Assembly: GCF_009711975.1 (NCBI RefSeq)
Contig: NZ_VIKW01000001.1
Span: 247,481 to 311,480, forward strand
Direction: 5' to 3'
DNA from: Anabaena sp. UHCC 0204
GTDB lineage: Bacteria > Cyanobacteriota > Cyanobacteriia > Cyanobacteriales > Nostocaceae
Length of the DNA stretch: 64,000 bases
The notes under the pieces were generated by a model. That model was given only the letters and a program-made list of their open reading frames with translations. It was not told where the DNA came from and made no database searches. The number at the start of each line of letters is the position of its first letter. Position 1 is the first letter of the stretch. Positions 54,460-63,768 of the stretch are shown in pieces. The position numbers were made by a program, and so were the translations under genes.

Positions 54460-55640
54460 TCATGGGTAGATGCACTAGATCCGGACACTAAGGAGTTACG
54501 AATTTCCCAAGCTTGTTCCAGAATCTTAAACCACCGTTTCTGTAATTGCGCCATAGACAAGCCTACAATCTTGGCTATTTGTTCGTCAGGTTTTCCCTGT
54601 TGCTTCAAATCTAAGATAGATTTTTGTTTATCATCTAGCTGGGCTAGATAAGTTTCCCATTGAATAGGCGTTAAACCCAAATTAGTGGGTAAAGAAACTT
54701 CTAACCACTCATGAACCAACTCCCAGCGATGTAATAAAGCAAAGCGAATTAAATGATATTTAAACCGTTGCTGCAAATAATCACGCTGCCGGGATGTTAA
54801 ACCCAATATTGCCTCAATTTCTGGTGCTGATAAATCCTGAAGACGAAGAGCAAAGTAATCAGCACAGTCAGATTGTTCTTTTTCCTCTAAATAATCTATT
54901 AATTCTGTAATTACAACCGATCGCAGGGTATCTTCTTCTGGTTCGGGTTGCGTTGCCATCGTCGAACGCAATTGTTGAATAGCCGGCTCTTCCCACGAAC
55001 CGTCAGACTCACCACTACTACCTTCCGATGCCTGTTCTATATCTACACTTGTTTCTGGAGGTTGCTGTTTGGAAAAAGTTTGCGCTCGCAGAATGATTAA
55101 CTGTTGTTGTCTTCCGGGAAGGGGAATCCGACGCTTACCATATCGCTCGGTAAATGCCATATATTCTCCCAATTCCAATAGAGTCTGGGGGCGATAGGTA
55201 GGACCTAATTGGTTCTCCCTTCTAAAAGCATTTAAAGCCTCCAGATAAAAACTCTGTAGAAAATCTTCAATGATAGTCAACCGCCCTTGATAGCTTAATT
55301 GCTTATGAGGGGGATTAATATAACGGTAAATAATAGCACTCAAAGTGCTGTGTAGTTCTAAACGTCCACGGTTTGAACCTAACTGATAGTAACGGATACA
55401 CTGTTGTAACCGATGTTTAGCTAGGCTCATTGCTGAACTTTCTACAGACCCGGAAGTTTGAATGCGTTTACTTTCATTACAAATCCGCAAGACTTCGTTA
55501 GTAATTCTCACAGATACATCGTGACAATTTTGCTCGGAAGCCTTTGTTGACTGTTGAAGTTCCCTAAATAGGAATTGAAAGATGACCTCCACGCTGATAG
55601 AAATTTTCCCCTGAGTAGTTGCGATTGCTGTTGAATTCAT
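54453..55640 (-). CDS. hetZ: HetZ, early heterocyst differentiation regulator
   Basis: A 395-residue protein matching HetZ in length, content and neighbourhood. HetZ is required early in heterocyst differentiation, acts with HetR/HetP, and is a DNA-associated cytosolic protein. The middle carries 'RRIPLPGRQQQLIILRAQTF' and an acidic linker; the C terminus has an HTH-like stretch ('LSAPEIEAILGLTSRQRDYL') and a second one ('GKPDEQIAKIVGLSMAQLQK'). I start at the ATG at 55640 (MNSTAIATTQG); the upstream ATG at 55655 adds five residues. The stop overlaps the start of the patU5-like remnant. A HetR-binding palindrome was looked for upstream but not recognised. Confidence 0.88.
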   Translation of the reverse strand: MNSTAIATTQGKISISVEVIFQFLFRELQQSTKASEQNCHDVSVRITNEVLRICNESKRIQTSGSVESSAMSLAKHRLQQCIRYYQLGSNRGRLELHSTLSAIIYRYINPPHKQLSYQGRLTIIEDFLQSFYLEALNAFRRENQLGPTYRPQTLLELGEYMAFTERYGKRRIPLPGRQQQLIILRAQTFSKQQPPETSVDIEQASEGSSGESDGSWEEPAIQQLRSTMATQPEPEEDTLRSVVITELIDYLEEKEQSDCADYFALRLQDLSAPEIEAILGLTSRQRDYLQQRFKYHLIRFALLHRWELVHEWLEVSLPTNLGLTPIQWETYLAQLDDKQKSILDLKQQGKPDEQIAKIVGLSMAQLQKRWFKILEQAWEIRNSLVSGSSASTHEW

Positions 55641-55851
55641 AGTCCCAGTTCTCAAAAAGACCCTAACATACTTTGGACACGACTTGTCAGACTTTTTTGG
55701 ATATTAGCTTCATGGTTTTTGTATGTAGTCCAAACGCAAACCAATTTACATTGAGGATGTGGCAGCCAAAAAATTTGAACTTGTAGATATCAACTTTGTT
55801 GGATCTTCCTCATTCATGTTTTAGCCATTACCCAAAAGTCATTTACAACTC

Positions 55852-56328
55852 ATGATGGATTTAGAAGCACAAATTCAATTGCTGATAGACAATGCACCCC
55901 AGGACGGTATGACACCACAACTTATGGTATCAATCGCTCCTGTATTAATCGCCATCGCTCAAAAGTTACGCCACTACCAATACTTTATTCTCCAAAATTC
56001 TGAGAAGGATTGGGTTTTAACTACATTGAGCAATCGCGCAAATCCAGGAATAGAAAAGCAAGTTATTTACGCTTTCCCTACCATACAGGATGTTTCCCTA
56101 ATCTCAGATGCTGGGCGTGACCCTCACTTGCTGCCAACCCCCATGTATGTTACCCGGATTCTGTTTCAATTAATAGCCCTCAAACCAGTACACAGCATAG
56201 TTTTTATCGAAACACCAGGAACTATCACTAATATTGTAGAAGTGCGTCGTACTCAATTAGAAAAGCTGATTGGGCAACAACTACAAGAATTTAGAGGCAC
56301 TCGCACTATTCCTCCCAACATCGCATAA
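55852..56328 (+). CDS. Conserved-looking hypothetical protein beside hetZ
   Basis: A 158-residue cytosolic protein, divergent from hetZ and convergent with sds. It starts 'MMDLEAQIQLLIDNAPQDGM' and has a regular alternating alpha/beta pattern. No catalytic motif is recognised. An opposite-strand gene in this place between sds and hetZ is, as I recall, also found in Anabaena, so it belongs to the conserved block. Function unknown. Confidence 0.8.
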   Translation: MMDLEAQIQLLIDNAPQDGMTPQLMVSIAPVLIAIAQKLRHYQYFILQNSEKDWVLTTLSNRANPGIEKQVIYAFPTIQDVSLISDAGRDPHLLPTPMYVTRILFQLIALKPVHSIVFIETPGTITNIVEVRRTQLEKLIGQQLQEFRGTRTIPPNIA

Positions 56329-56392
56329 ACAAATTTGGGATTTCGGATATTAAATTTCCCAAATCCCAAATCTAAAATCAATCTAAATTTTT

Positions 56393-57364
56393 TTAGTAGA
56401 GCCGACTTAGTACATAGTCAGTCAAATTCATTAGTGCTTGCCGTGATTCTGAAGGTTCTAAAATGCTGATATGCTCCGTGGCTAATTTAGCGTGGTGAGC
56501 AGCTAATTCCCTAGCTCTCTGGATACCTTGACTATCATGAATTAGTGCCAATGCCTGCTCTAAATCCCCTGACTGGGCAAACTCTCTTTCAATCAAAGCT
56601 TCCAAGTAAGGTTTTTCTTCTAAGGCATATAACGCCGGTGCTGTGAGGTTGCCACTTTTGAGATCAGAACCGGCTGGTTTACCCAAGGTATCTGTCGAAC
56701 TAGTGAAATCGAGAATATCATCTACTATCTGGAAGGCCAGACCCAAATGACGACCATAACTGTGCAAGTGTTCGGCAGTTTCTAGGGATGTTTCACTAAT
56801 TAATCCAGCAGCTTTAGAACTGTTGGCAATTAATGAGGCGGTTTTGTAATAGCTCTTTTGCAGGTAAGTTTCCGTAGAAAGACTAGCATCAAAACGATTC
56901 AGCCCTTGCTGGATTTCTCCGGCAGCTAAATCCATGATTACTTCGGAAAGGAGTTTAACAACATCCAAGTTATTGAGATTCGCTAAGTACCAAGATGATT
57001 GAGCAAAGAGGAAATCCCCTGCCAGTACAGCAATGCGATTACCGAACAAACTATGAACGGTAGGTACACCACGTCGGACATTGGACTCATCTACTACATC
57101 ATCATGTACCAAACTGGCAGTGTGGATCATTTCTGTAATCTCTGCCAGTCTTCTATGACGTGCGGTAATATCTTCGTCTAGCATGGTTGCCCGCGATACA
57201 AGCAGTACAATTGCAGGTCTAATGCGCTTTCCCCCAGCACCGAATAAGTGTTCGGCGGCGGCATAAAGAATGGGGTGGCGATTTCCAACTAGCTGTTTAA
57301 GGTTATCTGCTAGTATTTGCAGGTCTGCTTCCACAGGGGTAAACAGGGAGGTGGCTGGGGTCAT
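56393..57364 (-). CDS. sds: Long-chain prenyl diphosphate synthase (solanesyl type)
   Basis: A 323-residue trans-prenyltransferase. The first aspartate-rich motif is 'ASLVHDDVVDESNVRRG' (DDxxD), the second 'GLAFQIVDDILDFTSSTDTL' (DDxxD), with 'GAGGKRIRPAIVLL' at the substrate-binding N terminus. In cyanobacteria this enzyme makes the C45 solanesyl tail of plastoquinone. The predicted chain length is from the family, not the sequence. It is downstream of the hypothetical gene and separated from murI by an 1.1-kb stretch with one small gene. Confidence 0.93.
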   Translation of the reverse strand: MTPATSLFTPVEADLQILADNLKQLVGNRHPILYAAAEHLFGAGGKRIRPAIVLLVSRATMLDEDITARHRRLAEITEMIHTASLVHDDVVDESNVRRGVPTVHSLFGNRIAVLAGDFLFAQSSWYLANLNNLDVVKLLSEVIMDLAAGEIQQGLNRFDASLSTETYLQKSYYKTASLIANSSKAAGLISETSLETAEHLHSYGRHLGLAFQIVDDILDFTSSTDTLGKPAGSDLKSGNLTAPALYALEEKPYLEALIEREFAQSGDLEQALALIHDSQGIQRARELAAHHAKLATEHISILEPSESRQALMNLTDYVLSRLY

Positions 57365-58203
57365 GGATGGGCGGACTCTGGCTTAGGTTACGAAAGTTTA
57401 CATATTCTTTAATTTTAAGATAACCCAGTGTCAGCACAAAGTTTTCCTTGATGAATCTGATTTTTAATATTTATCAAATTCTTTAGATTTTTACTTCAAA
57501 ATATGTTATTGTTAAATGTTTTTTAAATTTACGTTAATTGATATTTATTAGTATGAGTAAAAAATACGTAAATACTCCATAAAAATGTAATTATTTTTAC
57601 ATTTATTCTTGAGGAACGGATATGAGCTATGAACATCGAAAAATTTTTAAATTTTAGTCTAGAAATTAGCTTCAAATTCAAGACTGTTGTGTTACGCTAA
57701 GACTTAGGAATATTAAATTTTTCAGATTATTCACTTCCGCAGTAAAGCCACCATTCAGTGATTTTACATAATAGTGTTGTGAGTCAAAAATAGCTCGTCG
57801 CCAAAAGAAGATGGAAATTATTCCTGACTTTCGTGCGGCAACCGTACCGACTGAGTTGAATTATGCTTGTCCAGTAATGGAAGAAGCTCAACGTATTTAA
57901 TACCGTTGAGTATTAGCGTAGCTTTAATTAAATTGGTGAGGAGTCAATAACGCAGGCTAGGTAAATTGCTGATGAGTGCAGTTAAAGGTTGCTGTTTAGC
58001 AATATTTTTACTGCTGTCTGATGTATAGCCTGACAAGGGTCATATTAAAGAAAATAAATTGATTGATTGACCAGAGAACATTGGTTTCTACTGGGCAGAT
58101 CACTATAGCTAACTACAGCTATCAAGAATGTGCTTGATTGACTATAGTTCTGCAAGTTTTGTATGCAATTTCATATTCCTTAGCAATCAAAAATGGTGGA
58201 AAA
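57365..58203. other. Long non-coding region between sds and the small membrane protein
   Basis: About 840 bases without a clear gene. A 29-codon frame at 57811-57900 (starting MEIIPDFRAATVP) lacks a well-spaced ribosome site. Some internal sequence is less AT-rich than average and could encode an untranslated RNA, but no family was recognised and no terminator-like hairpin was found. Confidence 0.4.
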
Positions 58204-58401
58204 ATGATTTACGGAAATATGCCTATGATGATATTTATTTTAGCCGCTGGATACTTATTTAGCGTGTACTTATTATTAGCATTAGCAAAACGAACAGGCA
58301 AGAAAGGTATTATTCAAAGCGGTTCTAATGTTGTTTCGGATAAGTACAAACAGGAAAGAGTATTAACAGCAAATGTCTCTGAAGCTATCAATAGTCAATG
58401 A
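58204..58401 (+). CDS. Small single-span membrane protein
   Basis: A 65-residue protein from the ATG at 58204 (MIYGNMPMMIFILAAGYLFS), with a GGTGGA ribosome-like site just before it. One membrane segment (about 7-28) is followed by a basic stretch 'AKRTGKKGIIQSG' and a polar tail, giving an N-out, C-in orientation by the positive-inside rule. The longer frame from TTG at 58138 is unlikely. It converges on murI. No family recognised; reading frame and membrane segment are the evidence. Confidence 0.5.
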   Translation: MIYGNMPMMIFILAAGYLFSVYLLLALAKRTGKKGIIQSGSNVVSDKYKQERVLTANVSEAINSQ

Positions 58402-58477
58402 AAGGAACTTTCTGGCAGGGAGCAGGGAGATTCCTGACTGGGCGCAGGCCTTGCGCCCCTACTTCCTGACTCCTGGA

Positions 58478-59335
58478 TTAAGATACAACAGCGTCAGCAA
58501 AACATACCTGTTCCACCATTGGGGTATAGCCCAACCAGTGCAAACCAGATTGGGTAAATTGTTGAGGACAACCGCTGACAGCGAAGCGGGTGGGCATTGG
58601 TGGATGAGTATTTTTAATTCCTAATATATCTAACTCTTGAGAGCAAGCAGCCACAACATGAACTGCTGGGTTGATGAGTTTGACTTGAGACGGTAGGAGC
58701 GATCGCAAAACTGGCGATAAATGAGGATAATGAGTACAACCATAGACTAAAGTATCTATTTCTTGGCGCAGCAAAGGTTCTAGATAAGTTTTGGCTATTT
58801 CCGTAGTATAAGGGTCATGGATGCGATTTTGCTCAATTAGTGGCACAAATTCTGGACAACTGACTTGCCACACTTGAACATTAGGGTTAATTTCTAAAAT
58901 AGCTTGGCGATAGGCATTGCTTTGAGCAGTAGCTGGAGTAGCAATCACACCAATCCGCTGTCCTTGCTGTACTGCTGCCTTCGCTCCAGGTAAAATCACT
59001 CCTAGAATAGGGAAATTAAATTCTTGACGTACAATATCTAATGCCAGAGCAGAACTAGTATTACAAGCCATAACTGCCATTTTTACCCGTTGCTGCTGCA
59101 TCCAATGAAGGATTTCCCGGACAAATTGTAAAATTTCGGTTTGGGAGCGAATACCATAAGGAAGGCGGGCTGTGTCCCCCACATAAATAATGGATTCATT
59201 GGGAAGCTGCTGATAAATTTGTCGCAGTACGGTTAGTCCACCTACACCACTGTCAAATACCCCAATAGGAGCGCGTTGAGGTTCTTGAGAGGAGAAAGTA
59301 TCAAAATGATTATCAAAAATAGAAGTTGAATGCAC
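58478..59335 (-). CDS. murI: Glutamate racemase
   Basis: A 285-residue glutamate racemase, which makes D-glutamate for peptidoglycan in the cytosol. The catalytic cysteines lie in 'MAVMACNTSSALALD' and 'LVYGCTHYPHLSPVL', and 'PIGVFDSGVGGLTVLRQI' is the family start. It lies downstream of the two amidase genes on the same strand, forming a cell-wall cluster. The gap upstream holds STRR repeats. Confidence 0.95.
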   Translation of the reverse strand: MHSTSIFDNHFDTFSSQEPQRAPIGVFDSGVGGLTVLRQIYQQLPNESIIYVGDTARLPYGIRSQTEILQFVREILHWMQQQRVKMAVMACNTSSALALDIVRQEFNFPILGVILPGAKAAVQQGQRIGVIATPATAQSNAYRQAILEINPNVQVWQVSCPEFVPLIEQNRIHDPYTTEIAKTYLEPLLRQEIDTLVYGCTHYPHLSPVLRSLLPSQVKLINPAVHVVAACSQELDILGIKNTHPPMPTRFAVSGCPQQFTQSGLHWLGYTPMVEQVCFADAVVS

Positions 59336-59355
59336 AGGAAATATTAATTTAGATT

Positions 59356-59401
59356 GTGGTTAGTGGTTAGTGGTTAGTAGTCAGTTGTCAGTTGTCAGTG
59401 G
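59356..59401. repeat. Heptamer repeats GTGGTTA and AGTTGTC
   Basis: Three GTGGTTA units (59356-59376) run into CAGTTGTCAGTTGTCAGTG, the heptamer also seen at 7367-7422. STRR-type intergenic repeat between murI and amiC2. Confidence 0.7.
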
Positions 59402-59438
59402 TAAAGAAAAACAGAAAACAACTGACAAAGGATGATTA

Positions 59439-61307
59439 TTACCTTTGTTTTAAATAATTCAGAACACCACTCGCTATTCCTTCAGCCATACGACTTTGAT
59501 ATTCTGGTGAGCCTAAGCGGGGATTATCTTCTCGACCACTCATATAACCTGTTTCCACTAAAATAGCCGGCATAGAATTTTTTCTAAGAACATAAAATCT
59601 AGCTTTACGAGTGCCTCGATTTTTCAGGGTACCGATATTTTGGAGAATATTCTGACGAACAGCTTCTGCTAAACCATAACCACTATCGTAATAATATACT
59701 TCTAACCCATTGACATCAGGCCTATTATCCACAGAATTAGCGTGAATACTGACAAACAAAGTAGCATTGACACGCTTGGCTATATCCACCCGTCCTTGGA
59801 GTTCTACAAAAAAGTCAGCATCTCGCGTTAGTACAACCTGTACGCCATTTTCTTCTAAAATTCTCGCTACTTTTGTACTAATGGGGAGAACTACATCCTT
59901 TTCTAAGAGTCCACCCAGTCCAGGAGCGCCAGGATCTTTACCGCCATGTCCCGGATCAAGAACTACTAAAACTTTCCCTCTAGGGACTGGTAGACGTGGC
60001 TGGAATCTTGTTTTAGGAGTATCTATGTTAATACGTGAGGAATCTATTGGTGGTATTGGCGGTATGGGAGGTGAAATTCCAGGACGTTGAGCGCGGAGGT
60101 TAGTTTGTAACTGTAAGGCTAATAATTGTGTCGTCACTTGATTGAGTACCCCAAAGCTCACACCAGCAGCAGGTTGAACTAGCACAACTACAGTATTAGA
60201 ATCTTGGGGTTGGAGACGGACTTTCAGAATAGGGCTATTGGTATTAAACGTAGGTCCTTGGACTTGATTGGCTAACTGAGCATTAGGAATAGTGATACGA
60301 AATAAACCTGAGCTTCTATCCCAGCCGCTGGTAGCAGATATGGCTTGGTCGGCTCTAATTAATAGTTGTGTACCATTTCCCCCGATTTCTATAGATTGAA
60401 TCATGGAGGGGGAATCACTCAGGGATGGTACAGAGGATGGAGTATCATTAGGTAATTTAGCGACCCGTTCAGGTAGCACAATGAAACCGTTATTCCCACT
60501 AGCGATCGCCTGCCAATTGCGACTAGTATTATCTAACTGCAAGGTCATGCGAACAGCAGATGGCCTACTTGATAATTGGTTAAATTGGATACGACGGACA
60601 CCATAGCGATTAATCAATAAATCCCGTTGTTCCAAATCTGGTGATAAAGCTGCACCAATGATATCAATATTAACGGAGCGGTGATCTTGACTATGATTAA
60701 CTTGTAGTTGAGGATTACCACCATTGGTATTAATGAAAAACCCATCTCCTGTGACGCGCAATTTTTCTATTTGAATTAACCCTGCTGATATTTCTGGTTG
60801 AGATGGGGTAATCCGATTGGTTGTAACTACGTTATAAATATTTTTAGAGACTGGCGTTAAATCAGATGATTGATCTGAGATAGGAGGTATTGATGGTTCT
60901 TCAGTATCTTGATTAGAAATTTCTGGCTGTGGTAATTTTACTATCCAGCGTTTACCTGTCCTGGGAACAAATTTGACCTGGTTAGGGTTTAGGGTGTAAC
61001 CAGGAGCAAGTTCTATGACTACGCGAGTTGTTTGTTTGTCAAACTGGCCAATCCGAATGGCGCGAATTTTTCCGCCAATCTGTTGAGTTAACTGCGGACG
61101 ACCCAATTCAGTCCCCGGTAAGTCAATTACTAACCGAGTAGGGTTAAAAATCAGTTGGGCTTGGGGTTGGACAGCACTGGATGTATTAATTTCTAACTGG
61201 TTTTGATTAGTATCAAAACGCCAAGATTCTAATTTTGCTCCTAGAGCCGGGGAAGATAGCATGAAGATTGTGCCAAAAGTGCTAGGCATTAACCAATGTA
61301 GTTTCAC
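59439..61307 (-). CDS. amiC2: N-acetylmuramoyl-L-alanine amidase with AMIN domain (AmiC2-like)
   Basis: About 622 residues. A signal peptide ('PSTFGTIFMLSSPALGAKLE'), AMIN domains (about 30-400) that bind the cell wall, a proline-rich linker, and a C-terminal Amidase_3 domain: 'VVLDPGHGGKDPGAPGLGGL' (zinc histidine), 'FVSIHANSVD' (zinc histidine) and 'PAILVETGYMSG' (catalytic glutamate). It cleaves peptidoglycan peptides in the periplasm. I start at GTG 61307, with an AGGAG site 7 bases before it. A close paralogue lies upstream in tandem. In Anabaena the corresponding pair drills septal nanopores for cell-cell communication; which is AmiC2 is assigned by position next to murI. Confidence 0.9.
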   Translation of the reverse strand: MKLHWLMPSTFGTIFMLSSPALGAKLESWRFDTNQNQLEINTSSAVQPQAQLIFNPTRLVIDLPGTELGRPQLTQQIGGKIRAIRIGQFDKQTTRVVIELAPGYTLNPNQVKFVPRTGKRWIVKLPQPEISNQDTEEPSIPPISDQSSDLTPVSKNIYNVVTTNRITPSQPEISAGLIQIEKLRVTGDGFFINTNGGNPQLQVNHSQDHRSVNIDIIGAALSPDLEQRDLLINRYGVRRIQFNQLSSRPSAVRMTLQLDNTSRNWQAIASGNNGFIVLPERVAKLPNDTPSSVPSLSDSPSMIQSIEIGGNGTQLLIRADQAISATSGWDRSSGLFRITIPNAQLANQVQGPTFNTNSPILKVRLQPQDSNTVVVLVQPAAGVSFGVLNQVTTQLLALQLQTNLRAQRPGISPPIPPIPPIDSSRINIDTPKTRFQPRLPVPRGKVLVVLDPGHGGKDPGAPGLGGLLEKDVVLPISTKVARILEENGVQVVLTRDADFFVELQGRVDIAKRVNATLFVSIHANSVDNRPDVNGLEVYYYDSGYGLAEAVRQNILQNIGTLKNRGTRKARFYVLRKNSMPAILVETGYMSGREDNPRLGSPEYQSRMAEGIASGVLNYLKQR

Positions 61308-61524
61308 AATCCTGTCTCCTGATTTGCAACATCTGAACATATTGGCTAATCTTCATACCATCACCACCTCAATTGTGACTTTAATCAAGAAAAAGATGGT
61401 TGTGTTGGTGGTAGTAAGACAAGGCTAATGGCGTAAAATCGTAGCATAAAAATTTAGTGTTTCTATTGTTTTGTGAAAATTTATTTTTCAGGTATGGCAG
61501 ATAGTGAGTATTAAAAATTACTAT

Positions 61525-63426
61525 TTATCTGGATCTTAAATACTGGATAATGCCTTGAGCGATCGCATCGGCCATTTGATTTTGATAAGCTGTACTCCTG
61601 AGTCTGGCTGCATCTTCTCTACCAGTCAAGAAACCCGTTTCTACTAAAATTGAAGGCATAGAAGTTTGACGGAGGACATAAAATCTAGCTTTCCGGACTT
61701 TTCTATCTCTGACATTCAGACTTTGCAGAACTCTATTGTGGACAATCTGAGCTAGTCTTAGACCACTTTGGTAATAATATGTCTCTAACCCGCTCACTTC
61801 TGGACGACTCGCACCTGCTGAATTAGCATGAATACTGACAAATACATCAGCATTAGCTCGTTTTGCCATTGCTACTCGTCCTGGTAAAGTCACAAAGTAA
61901 TCAGAATCCCTAGTCATAATTACTTGGATACCATTTCTTTCCAAAACTTCAGCAATTCTTTGGCTAATTGGTAAAATAACATCCTTTTCACGTAGTCCAC
62001 CAATACCAATTGCACCCGGATCTTTACCACCATGTCCAGGGTCAATCATCACTACCAATTTCCCTCTAGGAGATGAAGGTCTGGGAATTATTTGTGGCTG
62101 TCTTTGATTAGCATCAGGCAATGTTTGTCTTGGTGGTAATAAGGGAGGTAAACTAACTGGTGGTCTAATCTGACTCTGACGAGATCGTTGCAATTGTAGA
62201 GCCAAAAGTTTATCTCCCACTTGGTTAAGTGCGCCTAGTGTCACACCTGATGCCGGTTGAACCAAAATCACCACAGTATTGGGCTGTTGGGGTTGCAAAC
62301 GGAGTCTGAGAATGGGGCTACTGCTATCAAAACTAGGTCCCTTGACCTGATTGGCCAACTTAGCGTTAGGAATAGTGATGCGAAATAAACCAGAACTTCT
62401 ATCCCAACCGCTGGTAGCAGACACCGCTTGGTCGGCTCTAATTAATAGTTGTGTGTCATTATTAACGAGTTCTACAGACTGAATTGTGGCTGGAGAATCG
62501 TTATTCACTCTCGTTGTAGGAACATTATCATTTTCTGGTGAACTAGCAACCCGCCTAGATGGAAGTAAAACTAAACCGCTACTACTTGAGGTCACTCGCC
62601 AGTCAGGACTATTTTTATCTACTCTCAAAGTCATCCGGACAGATGCTGGTGTTGTTCCTAATTGCGTAAATTCAATCCGATCTACACCATGTCTATTAAC
62701 TGCTAAATTTCTTTGATTTAAAGTTGACGATAAAGTTGTATCTAGAATGTCGAGAAAGATAGTAGTCTGATCACGACTTCTAATTATTCTTGTTTGCGGT
62801 TTAGTACCATTAGTACGCAGAAAAAAGCCATCCCCGGTAGTTTGTAAACTTTCAAGTTGATTTCCGCCCCTTCTACTATTAGCGATTGGCGCAATTGGTG
62901 TTTCCAGTTGATTTGCGCCCCTATTACTATTAGCGGTTGGCGCAATTGGTGTAAATTCAGGTTTGGGTTGGGAATCTATGGCAACTAGATTGTAATTATT
63001 ATTATTATTATTATTTGGGGAAGATAAGGTTGGCTCTGTTTCTAGTTTTGGTAATTGTACAGTCCAGCGATTGGGACTCTTACCAACAAATTTCACTTGT
63101 TTAGGATCTAGGCTATAACCAGGACTCAGTTCTAAAACAATTCGGGTTGTTTTTTCATCAACCTGGCCAATGCGAATTTCCCGAATTCCTCTTCCTATAT
63201 TTTGATTTGACTGGGAACGTCCCAATTGCACACCCGGTAAGTCAATTACTAGCCGAGTAGGGTTAAAAACAAGTTGTGCTTCTGGTTGGACACTACCATT
63301 AGTATTAATTTCTAGGAGGTTTTGATTACGATCAAATCGCCAAGATTCCAATTTTGCAGCTAAAGTTGGCGAAGATAGCATGAGTACAGTACCAAATGTA
63401 CTGGGTAATAACCAGTGTAATTTCAT
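61525..63426 (-). CDS. amiC1: N-acetylmuramoyl-L-alanine amidase with AMIN domain (AmiC1-like)
   Basis: A 633-residue paralogue of the downstream amidase, colinear through its whole length. It has a signal peptide ('GTVLMLSSPTLAAKLESW'), AMIN region, a glutamine/proline-rich linker including an asparagine run (NNNNNNN, from a GTT/ATT repeat near 62995), and Amidase_3 with 'VVMIDPGHGGKDPGAIGIGG', 'FVSIHANSAG' and 'PSILVETGFLTG'. An AGGAG site precedes the ATG. It is the first gene of the murI-side cluster, matching AmiC1 (HcwA) by position; in Anabaena AmiC1 is needed for septal nanopores and heterocyst differentiation. Function here is inferred from the family and gene order. Confidence 0.9.
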   Translation of the reverse strand: MKLHWLLPSTFGTVLMLSSPTLAAKLESWRFDRNQNLLEINTNGSVQPEAQLVFNPTRLVIDLPGVQLGRSQSNQNIGRGIREIRIGQVDEKTTRIVLELSPGYSLDPKQVKFVGKSPNRWTVQLPKLETEPTLSSPNNNNNNNYNLVAIDSQPKPEFTPIAPTANSNRGANQLETPIAPIANSRRGGNQLESLQTTGDGFFLRTNGTKPQTRIIRSRDQTTIFLDILDTTLSSTLNQRNLAVNRHGVDRIEFTQLGTTPASVRMTLRVDKNSPDWRVTSSSSGLVLLPSRRVASSPENDNVPTTRVNNDSPATIQSVELVNNDTQLLIRADQAVSATSGWDRSSGLFRITIPNAKLANQVKGPSFDSSSPILRLRLQPQQPNTVVILVQPASGVTLGALNQVGDKLLALQLQRSRQSQIRPPVSLPPLLPPRQTLPDANQRQPQIIPRPSSPRGKLVVMIDPGHGGKDPGAIGIGGLREKDVILPISQRIAEVLERNGIQVIMTRDSDYFVTLPGRVAMAKRANADVFVSIHANSAGASRPEVSGLETYYYQSGLRLAQIVHNRVLQSLNVRDRKVRKARFYVLRQTSMPSILVETGFLTGREDAARLRSTAYQNQMADAIAQGIIQYLRSR

Positions 63427-63567
63427 AGTTTTTTCTCCTGATTGACGTTTATAGAAATAGTGAATATCAAATTAGTTAATATCTCAAAATTTTAGTAAAT
63501 TGTCATCCTATCACCGCTTTTTCTCATTCCTGCTCTTCCTCTTTAGCTAAATTAATCGTTAAATTCA

Positions 63568-63612
63568 TAAAAAAGACCCACCACTGTCAAATACTGACAG
63601 AAATTGGCGGGT
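63568..63612 (-). terminator. Rho-independent-type terminator upstream of amiC1
   Basis: On the minus strand ACCCGCCA...TGGTGGGT brackets an inner stem CTGTCA/TGACAG, and TTTTTT follows. It would stop a transcript arriving from the right before it reaches amiC1. It ends ten bases from the stop of a small open frame (63622). Confidence 0.65.
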
Positions 63613-63621
63613 TATACTCCC

Positions 63622-63768
63622 TCACAACAACGGATAAAAACTGCATTGAGCAAAAATCAGAATACAAAGCATTATCAAAGCTAGTAAGAATGAAAAATTG
63701 ATCGAGCTAACGGAAAAGTTAGTGAATTTACTCAGTAATATTGCTATATTAATTCTTTTCTGGAACAT
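63622..63768 (-). CDS. Possible small membrane protein
   Basis: A 48-residue frame from the ATG at 63768 (MFQKRINIAILLSKF) ends in a strongly hydrophobic stretch 'FLLALIMLCILIFAQ'. A terminator follows ten bases after its stop, which supports transcription of this strand. The AGGA motif is directly against the ATG, so the ribosome site is poor. It may be a small membrane protein or the leader of something beyond the window. Low confidence. Confidence 0.3.
   Translation of the reverse strand: MFQKRINIAILLSKFTNFSVSSINFSFLLALIMLCILIFAQCSFYPLL

Noticed and set aside
55641..55851. HetR-binding palindrome upstream of hetZ
   Set aside because: No convincing inverted repeat of the known type was found by eye.
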